A DNA stretch of 64,000 nt from Desulfobacula sp. (GTDB lineage Bacteria > Desulfobacterota > Desulfobacteria > Desulfobacterales > Desulfobacteraceae): positions 1 to 64,000 of the forward strand of contig NZ_JAQYWD010000022.1 of NCBI RefSeq assembly GCF_030145145.1, in the 5' to 3' direction. The position numbers and the translations under genes were made by a program. Numbering within the stretch: the first letter of the stretch is position 1; every line of letters starts with the position of its first letter. The notes beneath the pieces are model-generated. The model saw only the letters and a list, made by a program, of their open reading frames with translations. It was not told where the DNA came from and ran no database searches. This document shows, piece by piece, positions 8,061 through 17,200 of the stretch.

Positions 8061-10709
8061 TTGCTCGGGCACGCCTGGCAATATTGGAAACAATTGGAAA
8101 AAGATATGCCTGAGAAGGCCAATGGAGATCGGTATTTGGACTGGGAACAAAAACAATTTGATAACATCCGCAAAAATTTTTCTAAAAAAATCACACCATT
8201 TTTTGGCGATATAACCGGTTTGCGGGTTGCCAATCGGCTGTCCCATCCCCGCAATGTTCCCGGAGAAATTGAATCAGAGATTCTCCCCCGTTTATTTCAT
8301 TATGTCATTCAAACCGTTGTTGCAACGCATAAGTTTGTTTCGACCAACAGAAATCCTGTTCTGGTCAATATGTCCACAAAGATGGCCAAAGGGGTGTTTT
8401 TAAATCTTGCAATGGATAAGGTGCTCTCTGAGCGAACAAGATCAAGCATCACCTGGGCAAGGAAACAATATGGCGGCATTGCCGGGGTGTTGCCCGAAGG
8501 AACCGTTTTAGGGAAAGGGCAAAAAGAAATAAATATCGCCATAAATGCACTTGCCGGAGTAGACCATATCAATGCAGACAGTGCCTCTGTGATGTCAGCA
8601 ATCTGTGCCACTGAAAAAGACGGTTTGAGAAAGATACCGGACGAAGTTTTATTTAATGGATGTATCATCAGAGAATCCTTTGACCCGTTGCCGGTTTATG
8701 ATGATTTAAAACTGGATAGATATTTTATCCGGTCATTTGCCCGGGAATTAAACAAACAACCGGACGAAATAAAGGTGATTATCCCATCAAGAGAATGCCA
8801 TATCAGCCATAAGGATGATCCCCGGAAAAGGCTTCTGGATATTTTAAAAGAGCAAGGCATCATTGTGAAAACCAGGGATCACAAAAGAATTTTTAAAGAA
8901 GTCAATGAAAACGGATATTTTGAAAATGGAAATGTCTTGATTGTCAGTGATATGTTTATGGCAATTTTTAAATTGATGGAAGGCGGTGCCCATCTTCTTG
9001 TGGGGGCAGACAGGTCCATCAGTTACGCCCAGATATCCTTTGTGATCAAAGCGTTTGGCAAAGGGGAGGCAAAATTTCGATTTGTATCACGGGAAAGACT
9101 ACGGGACCGCCGAAATAACCGACAGAAATGGCCGGATCTATATGGGGAAAACTCCCCCACGATGATAGACAGGGGAGAAATGCGTCGATATGGAATTGTC
9201 GCGGATGATGTGGATGTTTCCGGCGAAAGTGAGTTCATGAAATGGAGTGAACAATTTACAGATAAAGTATTGGTGCCGGGTTGTGACGGGGGGATGTGGG
9301 TTGTGGCGGTCAAAAATTGTAATTTCTGGTTAAAAGGCATGGATGCCCCTGAGTTTAAGGATGATTATTCCAGTGTTACCTTGTCTGTCCTCCATATCGG
9401 TTTGTCCGGTGATATTAAGGTGTTAAAAGTCACCTGCAGTACAACACTTTCTTTTTCAAGTCATGAAGTTTCCAAAAGGATGCCCGGGTATATTCAGGAA
9501 AAACAATTTTTTTTTGCCAAGGCGTTGATCGAATTTGGTGCATTTAATGACGCCCAAAAGCAGTTGCAGGATGCCGGCAGGAATCTTGAGTTAAAAGATC
9601 ACCCCCCTTCCCAACTTGTGAAGACAAAGAAATTGTTCCATATTTATGAAATATACAGAAACCTTCTGAGAATGCTCACCAAAGAAGATTATAATTTACA
9701 GGCGTTGGGCCGTAAAACATCTGATGTGAATCAACAAAATTTTCTGCTGAGTGTTTACATGGAAACACAATTAGGCCTTGTGGGAAACCTGGATGACCGG
9801 ATGTTCAACTATATTGTAAAAAGCGTGCCGGAACTGGCACTGATTATGCGGACCCTATATCAGTATCTTGGCAACAGTTGCAGGTGGGAAGGGCAGGAGG
9901 AATTCAAATCAGGTAATGATGATTTTGATATCAGTATGGTTGCCGCCCTTGAAAATTACAAAAAATCATTAAAGTGCTATCCAGCCGAAGAATTGAGGAA
10001 TCCACGAGAACGGGATTATTACAATTTATATGAAAACTATATTCAATTATGCGGGCATTTTCTGAAATATTCTGATCTGCCCGATCATTACAGTGATAGA
10101 CAATTATATTTTAAAGAATTGTATCAAATTTATATTGAATGCGCCAAAGCACACCTGGCGTTGAATTTTAAAGGCGGTGAAATCTATTTTTCCAAACGTG
10201 CTTTTGAAGTGATTACCGGATCAACGGAAAACTATATCATCGGTGTGTATCCTCTGGTGGCCCGACTTGAAATGCTGAAGTCCTATGAGAGAGAGGGATG
10301 GTTTGAAGAAGCACGGTCAGAGTATAGAAAATATGCCAATATTGATTTATTATGCGCCATTATTGCCGGAGGGGATACATCCCAGATGCAAAATCTGAAA
10401 TTTATCGCTGAGTCCTATTGGCCGCAATTTATCATTGGCTATTTGACCATGAATTATTTTGCCGGCATCGCAATAAATCCGTCTTTGATCTTGAAACAGA
10501 AACATATGAAATACCTTGAAGCAGTAAAAGATTGGATTAAAGAGAATTTTGAGAATATAAGGATTAAAAGGGGGATCATATACGGCACCAATGTCCGCAT
10601 ATCCAGGATAGAAACCCTGGGATATTTGAACTCGGATCAGGATGAGATGATCGGCCGTAGAATGGAAACATCAAAAAAATCCAGGACAAGATCCCTTATA
10701 CCCCGATAA
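8061..10709 (+). CDS. Large protein with degenerate class II fructose-bisphosphatase (GlpX) fold and helical C-terminus
   Basis: The product is about 882 aa from a TTG at 8061. The same frame is open from 8028 and codes plausible residues (SWFTRELLGHAWQYWK) before the first ATG at 8106, so the start is uncertain and may have been altered by the IS inserted just upstream. By eye, residues ~100-465 align almost without gaps to class II fructose-1,6-bisphosphatase (GlpX): residues 156-196 (INIAINALAG...EKDGLRKIPDE) correspond to GlpX DIAVDPIEGT...KG...PD, followed by the LTVTIL-like 237-IKVIIP, the GIGGAPEG-like region near 313-LVGADRS, and a C-terminal TLSVLHIG strand. The catalytic and metal residues are not kept: GEGE is GKGQ (151-154), and DPIEGT is NALAGV. 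A phosphatase role is therefore unlikely. Residues ~480-880 are helical, TPR-like and rich in Tyr/Leu. Its 3' end overlaps the convergent gene by 14 bp. Function unknown. Confidence 0.6.
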   Translation: MLGHAWQYWKQLEKDMPEKANGDRYLDWEQKQFDNIRKNFSKKITPFFGDITGLRVANRLSHPRNVPGEIESEILPRLFHYVIQTVVATHKFVSTNRNPVLVNMSTKMAKGVFLNLAMDKVLSERTRSSITWARKQYGGIAGVLPEGTVLGKGQKEINIAINALAGVDHINADSASVMSAICATEKDGLRKIPDEVLFNGCIIRESFDPLPVYDDLKLDRYFIRSFARELNKQPDEIKVIIPSRECHISHKDDPRKRLLDILKEQGIIVKTRDHKRIFKEVNENGYFENGNVLIVSDMFMAIFKLMEGGAHLLVGADRSISYAQISFVIKAFGKGEAKFRFVSRERLRDRRNNRQKWPDLYGENSPTMIDRGEMRRYGIVADDVDVSGESEFMKWSEQFTDKVLVPGCDGGMWVVAVKNCNFWLKGMDAPEFKDDYSSVTLSVLHIGLSGDIKVLKVTCSTTLSFSSHEVSKRMPGYIQEKQFFFAKALIEFGAFNDAQKQLQDAGRNLELKDHPPSQLVKTKKLFHIYEIYRNLLRMLTKEDYNLQALGRKTSDVNQQNFLLSVYMETQLGLVGNLDDRMFNYIVKSVPELALIMRTLYQYLGNSCRWEGQEEFKSGNDDFDISMVAALENYKKSLKCYPAEELRNPRERDYYNLYENYIQLCGHFLKYSDLPDHYSDRQLYFKELYQIYIECAKAHLALNFKGGEIYFSKRAFEVITGSTENYIIGVYPLVARLEMLKSYEREGWFEEARSEYRKYANIDLLCAIIAGGDTSQMQNLKFIAESYWPQFIIGYLTMNYFAGIAINPSLILKQKHMKYLEAVKDWIKENFENIRIKRGIIYGTNVRISRIETLGYLNSDQDEMIGRRMETSKKSRTRSLIPR

Positions 10710-12165
10710 TTTGCTTCATCGGTATTCCGTCACGGGCATTTCCGCGGATCAACCCGAAAGATTTCACTCTTGGTGCCTTATTAATATAACCGGGCTGTAA
10801 AAAGGTGTTTTTCATCTGAATCTCCATAAAAACCTCTTCGGACATATCGTATCCATGACGCGCGCTTAACTTTTTAGCCAGATAATAAACGTCTTCAAGT
10901 TGATCAATCTTAATCATATGATCCACATGGAGAAAAATTTCAGGATAGACATTGAGCTTCTCCCTGACCCACGGCGTATTGGAAAATTTTTCAGCATAAA
11001 TATCATTGATGTTCATATTATCTGCCAGGCCGGTTATACAGTCCATGGTTTTTGAAAAAATTTCATCCCTGTATCTGTCCAGGTAATTGTTTTCTGTCCC
11101 TTCTAATTGGCCTCGGAAGGCCACCGTCGTTTCAATGGCATCCACCGCCAGAATAATATAATCCGAGCGACCGGGAGTGATACTCTGAAATTCAAGACAT
11201 CCTGACGCTGAAACAAAAAGGGGTAACAGGTGAACTTTCATTACAAATTCATTATTAAAATATACCTTTAATATTTGATAATTCCGGTCCAGTATCCATG
11301 AAAAAACTGTCCAGAATATATTCTCAATATTGATATCCGACTGGAAACCCCGTTTATCTGCCGTACAATCGCTGGTTATTTTTCCCAATTTCAAAAAAGA
11401 TTCATCCCTTGTGGCATATTCAAATTCAATCCCGCTTCCTTTTCTTGCCTTTAATCCCTTGATTTGTTTTAAAGGGTTAAATGTGTTGAGTTCAAGCAGA
11501 TAAGAACAGATTTCATCGGTAAATCCCTGGATCATCTCTTCACTCAATGATAATAATTGCTCTCCTGTAAGTTGTTTAATCGCCATCATAGTGGCATGGC
11601 AGTTGATATCATTCAGGACTTTTTGTATCTGCTGAGTGCCTTTACCAACGGATGATTTAATCTTTCTTTGTAAAATCAGGGCGGTTTTTTTCAAGAAAAC
11701 ATCAGGGTGAATGGAATTTAAGATATCTTTTCTGATCAAACCGCTATCTGATAGGTGTTGTCGAATATCAGCGTTAGAAAACTGGTCAATAATGGCTTTA
11801 TTTTTCCGTATCAGCCCTTTTAACAAACGGGTATCATGGATGTTGAAAAAAGGCGCCGTGCAGATTCCAAACTCGTTTTCCAGATCCCTGTGCCAGGTGT
11901 TGAAAAACTGATGAACTTCTCCTTTCAGGTTTATTTTTTTTCTTTCAAGAAGATCCTTTATAAAATATCCGATTTTAAGATTCAGGACTTTGTTTTCCTG
12001 CCGTTTTTGATTTTGTTCGCTTTTTTTTTCAGAAACAATTCCGTAAATGCTCGGGAACTGGCCAAATCGATCTTTTGCCTCATTTAAGGAAATATCCATT
12101 GGTCCCTGGGCATCACTGAATCCATTAATCAACGGATTATATTCTCGGAGCCGGGTGTCAGGCAT
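10696..12165 (-). CDS. Unrecognised protein, convergent with the GlpX-fold gene
   Basis: The product is 489 aa from the ATG at 12165, or 498 aa from a GTG at 12192. The GTG lies at the edge of repeat R2 and has no ribosome site; the ATG has AAGGA 13 bases upstream, also not ideal. I do not recognise a family. There is no signal peptide or membrane segment; it looks like a soluble protein with helical N-terminal half (residues ~60-240) and a mixed alpha/beta C-terminal half. Conspicuous segments are LKLGKITSDCTADKRGF at ~285-301, then WILDRNYQILKVYF and KVHLLPLFV, reminiscent of an acyltransferase-like sheet, but this is weak. The C-terminus ends GIPMKQIIGV. Its 3' end overlaps the convergent 882-aa gene by 14 bp. 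A functional link to that neighbour is possible only by position. Confidence 0.7.
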   Translation of the reverse strand: MPDTRLREYNPLINGFSDAQGPMDISLNEAKDRFGQFPSIYGIVSEKKSEQNQKRQENKVLNLKIGYFIKDLLERKKINLKGEVHQFFNTWHRDLENEFGICTAPFFNIHDTRLLKGLIRKNKAIIDQFSNADIRQHLSDSGLIRKDILNSIHPDVFLKKTALILQRKIKSSVGKGTQQIQKVLNDINCHATMMAIKQLTGEQLLSLSEEMIQGFTDEICSYLLELNTFNPLKQIKGLKARKGSGIEFEYATRDESFLKLGKITSDCTADKRGFQSDINIENIFWTVFSWILDRNYQILKVYFNNEFVMKVHLLPLFVSASGCLEFQSITPGRSDYIILAVDAIETTVAFRGQLEGTENNYLDRYRDEIFSKTMDCITGLADNMNINDIYAEKFSNTPWVREKLNVYPEIFLHVDHMIKIDQLEDVYYLAKKLSARHGYDMSEEVFMEIQMKNTFLQPGYINKAPRVKSFGLIRGNARDGIPMKQIIGV

Positions 12166-12190
12166 CTTTATTTTGATATCCTTTATAATC

Positions 12191-12315
12191 ACTCAACTTT
12201 CGGTGTTGGCCATTTTTTCATGGGGTCAGGCATTCTTTAGGGCACTTTTTATTCATTTGGTCATGAAATAGTGATAAAACGCACCATAAAAAAGCCTGAC
12301 CCCGTCCATTAAGGC
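12191..12315. repeat. Dispersed palindromic repeat, copy R2
   Basis: It starts ACTCAACTTTCGGTGTTGGCC and contains GGGGTCAGGCATTC and the closing arm CATAAAAAAGCCTGACCCC, then GTCCATTAAGG, as in R1. The right terminal inverted repeat is eroded. It lies immediately upstream of the 489-aa orphan gene and downstream of the PEBP gene. R1 and R2 have the same orientation and together bracket the IS and both unusual genes. Confidence 0.75.
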
Positions 12316-12367
12316 TTATGAATTGAAACACTCGGATGTTTCTGCTCAACTGATTTCCTCTGCGGTC

Positions 12368-12847
12368 CTAATCTCTCTTATACCGACCGACCAGTCGATT
12401 CATTCCAATGAGCTGGGGTTCGATTTTTTTTAAAAGCTGCCATAGTGTCAGTCCCGCTTCAAGTTCAACCGGCTCTTTGAGTGCCAGGACCCAGAAATAA
12501 TAATTGTGAACCCCATGTCCATTGGGGGGCATGGGACCATTATATCCCATTTGTCCAGCGTCGTTCCTGCCGCTGGTATACTGTTTGGTATCTTCGTCCA
12601 GGCGGGTGATATTCCCAGGGATATTGTATAACACCCAGTGTACAAATCCATAGGTGCCGTCACTGGTTACAAGAGGCGCATCCGGATCATGACAGATGAC
12701 CGCAAAAGCCTTTGCATCCTGGGGTGGATCGGTCCATGATAATGAAGGTGATATGTCCGCGCCTTCACCTGTGAATTTGGACGGAATTAAACCGTCTTGC
12801 TCAAATACATCGCTTTTTAACTGCATTGCAGATGGTGCAAAGCCCAT
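12368..12847 (-). CDS. YbhB/YbcL-family PEBP (Raf kinase inhibitor-like) protein
   Basis: The product is 159 aa, normal for bacterial phosphatidylethanolamine-binding-protein homologues. Signatures are ICHDPDAPLVTSDG (ligand-pocket Asp-Pro-Asp), FVHWVLYNIP and YNGPMPPNGHGVHNYYFWVLAL. There is no signal peptide, so it is cytoplasmic. Bacterial members have no firmly known role. The ATG at 12847 is preceded by AAGGAGAC. It stands alone between repeat R2 and a divergent Fe-S protein gene. A perfect palindrome lies 34 bp upstream. Confidence 0.93.
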   Translation of the reverse strand: MGFAPSAMQLKSDVFEQDGLIPSKFTGEGADISPSLSWTDPPQDAKAFAVICHDPDAPLVTSDGTYGFVHWVLYNIPGNITRLDEDTKQYTSGRNDAGQMGYNGPMPPNGHGVHNYYFWVLALKEPVELEAGLTLWQLLKKIEPQLIGMNRLVGRYKRD

Positions 12848-12880
12848 AATTTGTCTCCTTTTTTATTTTTTTAATGATGG

Positions 12881-12905
12881 TGTCGTTTTTTTCAAAAAAA
12901 CGACA
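12881..12905. promoter_or_regulatory. Perfect 25-bp palindrome in divergent intergenic region
   Basis: Arms TGTCGTTTTTTT and AAAAAAACGACA flank a single C. The site is between the divergently transcribed PEBP gene (start 12847) and the Fe-S protein gene (start 13025). It could be an operator or a bidirectional hairpin. No known regulator site is recognised. Confidence 0.4.
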
Positions 12906-13024
12906 TTTCCAGAGTTATTTTTATCTCCAGTTATGTTTTTACTTTTCCTTCTTTTGATTTCTACCATATAATGGATTCCTGGATTTAGAAAGGAAAATAA
13001 TATCGCAAAACAAAGAGGTGACCA

Positions 13025-14113
13025 ATGAAAGATCAATTTGACAAATGTACTGAATGTGGGGCCTGTGATGAAGTTTGTCCTGTTTTTAAAATCACCGGGG
13101 AACCGTTATTCTCTGCAATGAATCGGCTTAAAACTGCTGAAATGATTTTTTACAACAAAGAAATAGATGACACCAGAAAAGAAAGTATTTACAATTGTCC
13201 TAAATGCATGCAGTGCGAATCCGTTTGCCCTGAAGAAATAAAAATTACCAGACTTGTTCATGAAGCAAGAGCCACTTTTGCAAAAAAGGGTATCGGTCCT
13301 CTGGAAAAACATGAAAAGATAATTAAAGGCATCCAAAAAAAGGATAATTCGGTTGGCGGTGATCCGGGGAAGAGACTTGATTGGCTTGATGAAGAATTTG
13401 TCCAGAAAAAATCTGATACGCTTTTATATCTTGGCTGTATTCCCGCATATCTTGTAAAGGATGCGGCACATGCAACCTATCATGTATTAAAAAAGCTTGA
13501 TTTTGATTTTATGATATTAGAAGAAGAAGGGTGTTGTTATACCTATCTTTATGAATCTGGAAGAACAGATCTTGCAAAAAAATATTTTGAAAAAAATGTA
13601 GAAAAATTTTCCAACCTTGGAATAAAGCATATTGTTGTGCCATGTAATGGCTGTCTAAAATGCTTTAAATATTTTTATCCTGATCTGCTTGGTAGGATGG
13701 ACTTTAAAGTTTCCCATGTCGTTGAAATTATTTATGCGCTTTTGAAACAACGGCCTGAGCTTTTAAATCGAGTCGAACAGGCAATCACTTATCAGGACCC
13801 ATGCCGTCTTGCACGGGGTGAAAAAATAACAGAAGAACCCAGAGCGCTTTTAAAGATGTGCGGTTCAACATTACAAGAGGCAGAAAAAAACAGAGAAAAT
13901 GCCATCTGCTGTGGTGCAGGAGCAGGTATACGGTCTGTATTCCCTGAACTCTCCATTGACATTGCGGAATCACTTTTAAACTCAATCAGCACAAAAACGA
14001 TTGCAACCTCATGTCCGTTTTGTACGTTTAATTTGAGTTATGCGTCGAAAAAAAGAAATCTTGAAAAAGAGATTATATATTTCACACGTATCGTTCTTGA
14101 TGCTTTGACGTAA
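13025..14113 (+). CDS. HdrD/GlpC-like iron-sulfur oxidoreductase with two CCG domains
   Basis: The product is 362 aa. Residues 8-75 carry two [4Fe-4S] ferredoxin motifs (CTECGACDEVCP and CPKCMQCESVCP). The rest has two CCG cysteine-rich domains, with CC pairs at EEGCCYTYL and AICCGAGAG and CxxC pairs at PCNGCLKCF and TSCPFC; the first motif Cys (LGCIP, DPCR) is also present. This is the architecture of heterodisulfide reductase subunit D and the C-subunit of anaerobic glycerol-3-phosphate dehydrogenase. Such proteins pass electrons between quinol or ferredoxin and thiol/disulfide or flavin partners in anaerobes. No hdrE-, hdrA- or glp-like partner lies adjacent, so it appears to be a single-gene unit. 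AAAGAGGTG precedes the ATG. Confidence 0.9.
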   Translation: MKDQFDKCTECGACDEVCPVFKITGEPLFSAMNRLKTAEMIFYNKEIDDTRKESIYNCPKCMQCESVCPEEIKITRLVHEARATFAKKGIGPLEKHEKIIKGIQKKDNSVGGDPGKRLDWLDEEFVQKKSDTLLYLGCIPAYLVKDAAHATYHVLKKLDFDFMILEEEGCCYTYLYESGRTDLAKKYFEKNVEKFSNLGIKHIVVPCNGCLKCFKYFYPDLLGRMDFKVSHVVEIIYALLKQRPELLNRVEQAITYQDPCRLARGEKITEEPRALLKMCGSTLQEAEKNRENAICCGAGAGIRSVFPELSIDIAESLLNSISTKTIATSCPFCTFNLSYASKKRNLEKEIIYFTRIVLDALT

Positions 14114-14132
14114 TGAAGAAACTCGGATTGGA

Positions 14133-14151
14133 GGAGGTCCAAGTGACCTCC
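14133..14151 (+). terminator. Hairpin after the Fe-S protein gene
   Basis: GGAGGTC (14133-14139) pairs with GACCTCC (14145-14151) around a 5-base loop, 20 bp after the stop. There is only a TT and no T run, so it may be a weak or Rho-assisted terminator. Confidence 0.3.
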
Positions 14152-14225
14152 TTGCGTCTGCAGAATCGTGGGTGCGGGTCCTCAAACGGCTTCTCAGGTG
14201 ACGTGTAAACCACAAAACCGGACGA

Positions 14226-17200
14226 CTATACCGGATTATTTTTTACGATATTCGGGTTCATCCATTCCATTTTTTTCCTGCGTTTTTCATATATCTCTAG
14301 CAATTTCCAATGGACAATTGGTATCTCCAGTAATCCGGGATCATTCACCGCATAGAGCTGGCTGGGTTCAGATGTCACAAAGTGTAAGCCGGTTTTCTCC
14401 GGCTCAAAAAAATGATTCTCCCCAAAAAAAGCGCCTGACTTCAGGGTTTCCAAAAGGAAATCCTCATGGTCTCTAACCTGAATTTCTCCACTTTTTATTA
14501 AATAGAGACCTGAAAATTGCTGCTCAAAAACAAGACAGTTTTCATCCAGTTCCATGGCCTTCATGGTCTGGGCAATTTTATATTGAACGGCGTAGGAACT
14601 TTCTTCTCCAAAAAGCCAGGTTGACTTTAAAAAATCAATCCTTTCAAACATTTTTTTGGTCAATTCGGAAATATGATTTTTTTCCAGAAAGCTACGGAAA
14701 AAATCAAAGGAAAAACAAAGCGTGGCAACATGGGAAAGGGTCCTGTATACGCCTGGAGACGGTCTCGCTTGAAACAAATTGAATTCACCGATAAAAGAAC
14801 CGTTGGAAAGATTGTTTTTAATGCCCGAACCAGAATCAATGTATTCAACAGTGCCAGTCAAAACAAGGTATAGATGCGCGGGGAAATTCCCTTTTTTCAG
14901 AATCATGGAGCCCGGGTTAAAATCAATAACCGGTGTGTTCAAAAGCATGTTAAAATCTGTTGTATCAAGAAAGGGGAAAAACGATTCAAAGTATTGGGCA
15001 GCATAGCTTTTCAAATAGTCCCTGCTACCAGGGATCAGGACATCGCACTGGCCGAAACTCGATTCTGATCCGATTTCCTTTTGTTCATCTGTTAATTCTT
15101 TTTCCGTGTGTGCCAATATTATTTTTTCTGACGTATCGTGTTTGAAATCCATGGCCTGCCCATGGATCATACCCCCACCGATATCAATCTTTTTCAAGGT
15201 TGACGGTATGAGATATGCCTCTTTGATATGATTGTAGGTATCCAGGCTGATACTGTTCGGATCATCTCCAACCATTTCATACAACAGATCAAGGGAAATA
15301 ATATCGGCATAATGCGCATAGGTCTTATAGCCGGCATTCCCAAGCGCCCTGAAAATAAAGATATTGGTCTCCACCGGGTGGGGGGAAAAAATCGGTTTGA
15401 CTTCCAGCCCGTCACAATTATTCCACTGATTAAAATCAAGGTCATGGAAATCAAAAAATCTGGACAAGGTCGCTTCATCCAGCGACAGGAGGGCTGAAAA
15501 TTTTTTACTGACAGATGCCCTGACCAGCGGGGTTGCAAAATATTTAATCCGGTGATCTGATTGTAAAAGAAACGGCAGACTGGCAAAGTGGTCGTCATGG
15601 GCGTGGGTATGGAAGATACCAATAATTTCACTGATATCAATTCCCAGAGACCTCAGTATGTAAATAATGTTTGGGGGGGCATCAATCAGATAAATACCCC
15701 CTTGAAAGGTCAGAATACTTCCCATACTGGGCTTGGATGTGTTCCACCCATCCCCCTCACCCGAGTGAATTACTGCAAAGTCTTCCCGTTTAATCTTATG
15801 ATATCCCAGTGAATAGGGAGAGGTATAGGGATCGTTTGAATCAAGATTCAAATTGATCTGGGTGGTTCTGCCTTTGTATGAAAATTCATAGATATTGAGC
15901 CCATTCCGGCGGACAAACACCTTGTTTTTTATTTCTACAGGTTCTTTTTCCACAATGACGGAATCAATAAGATCCTCAATGGAAGGTTCTATTCCAAACC
16001 TGAATTTATTTTTCCATCGCATCATTTCATCGGCTAACGCCTGGCTAATACCTGTTTCAAGGATCTCCTGCTTTGTTGCCAGACCAAAATTACCCCGAAA
16101 AATATATTGCTTCTGGGAGTTCACCTGTTCTCTGGATCCGATTAAAATAGGTTTCTCTCCGGTGTTATTGGGGTGGTTGGGGATGATGAACCCCTGCCTG
16201 TAAAGCATTTGTAACACCGGGAATTCAGAAAGATTGGAAAACCCGCCATTCTGGATCAATACATCAGACAAAAGGATGGCATTGGGGCCGGTTTCAAAAA
16301 ACGTATCCCCCTGGCACACCGTTGCTATATATCCTTTAATCATCAAATGCTTTACGACTTCCCCGGGGCATCCACACAAAATATTCAGTCCTGCTTCCGG
16401 TATCTGGATCCAGTAGACCCCGTTGGTTACCTGGGCGGTCTGGAGATTTTTCATGGCTTTTTGGAGTGCTTTTTTACTGGCCTCAAGTTCTTTTAACCAG
16501 CGGACTGAGGCTCTTCTCGCAAAGGAAAATCGGACAAAAGAAAAAAAAGAGAAAAGACAGATGGCAATTAAGCCAGGCAGACCGGGAGAGATAAATATTA
16601 ACAACTTCATATAGGAGACGATACTTAAAATAAAGAGGATACAAATCCAGGCAATTGTACCCAAAAAAAGGGATGTCGGACCGGATGAATGAAAGAACAG
16701 GAATGCCATAAAAATGCCTGTGACCATGCAACCGCCGAAAATGAATATCTTTTCCCAGATGGGTTGTATAATCTGCTGGCTTTTAAGGATATTGTCGATG
16801 ATCACTGCTTGGATTTCAACACCTGGAAACTGCGGATCATAAATTGTATGGTGAATATCATTTAACCCAACCGCAGAAGAGCCGATGAGAATAATTTTAT
16901 CCTGGATATCCGATGGTGAATAATTGTTATTAAAAATATCCAAAGCAGATATAAAATTATGAGCCCTGCTCGGACCATTGAATCGTATTCGAACAAACCC
17001 ATCTTTTGTAATAGGGATGTTATACTTGCCTGCCTTAATGTATAAGCCATAATAATTGTTTAAAATCTGAGCTTGATTTATTCGATGTGCTTTCAGGAAA
17101 GTTGAAAAAGAGAGGCTCGTATAGATGTCCCCCTTAAATTCAAGCAATAAAAGCGCCTTACGTAAGATACCATCTTCATCATACTGGTTGTTCGTAAATC

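Noticed and set aside
11711-12271. Plus-strand frames inside the orphan gene (83 and 74 aa)
   Set aside because: They are shadows of the 489-aa minus-strand gene or cross the repeat R2, with no ribosome sites.
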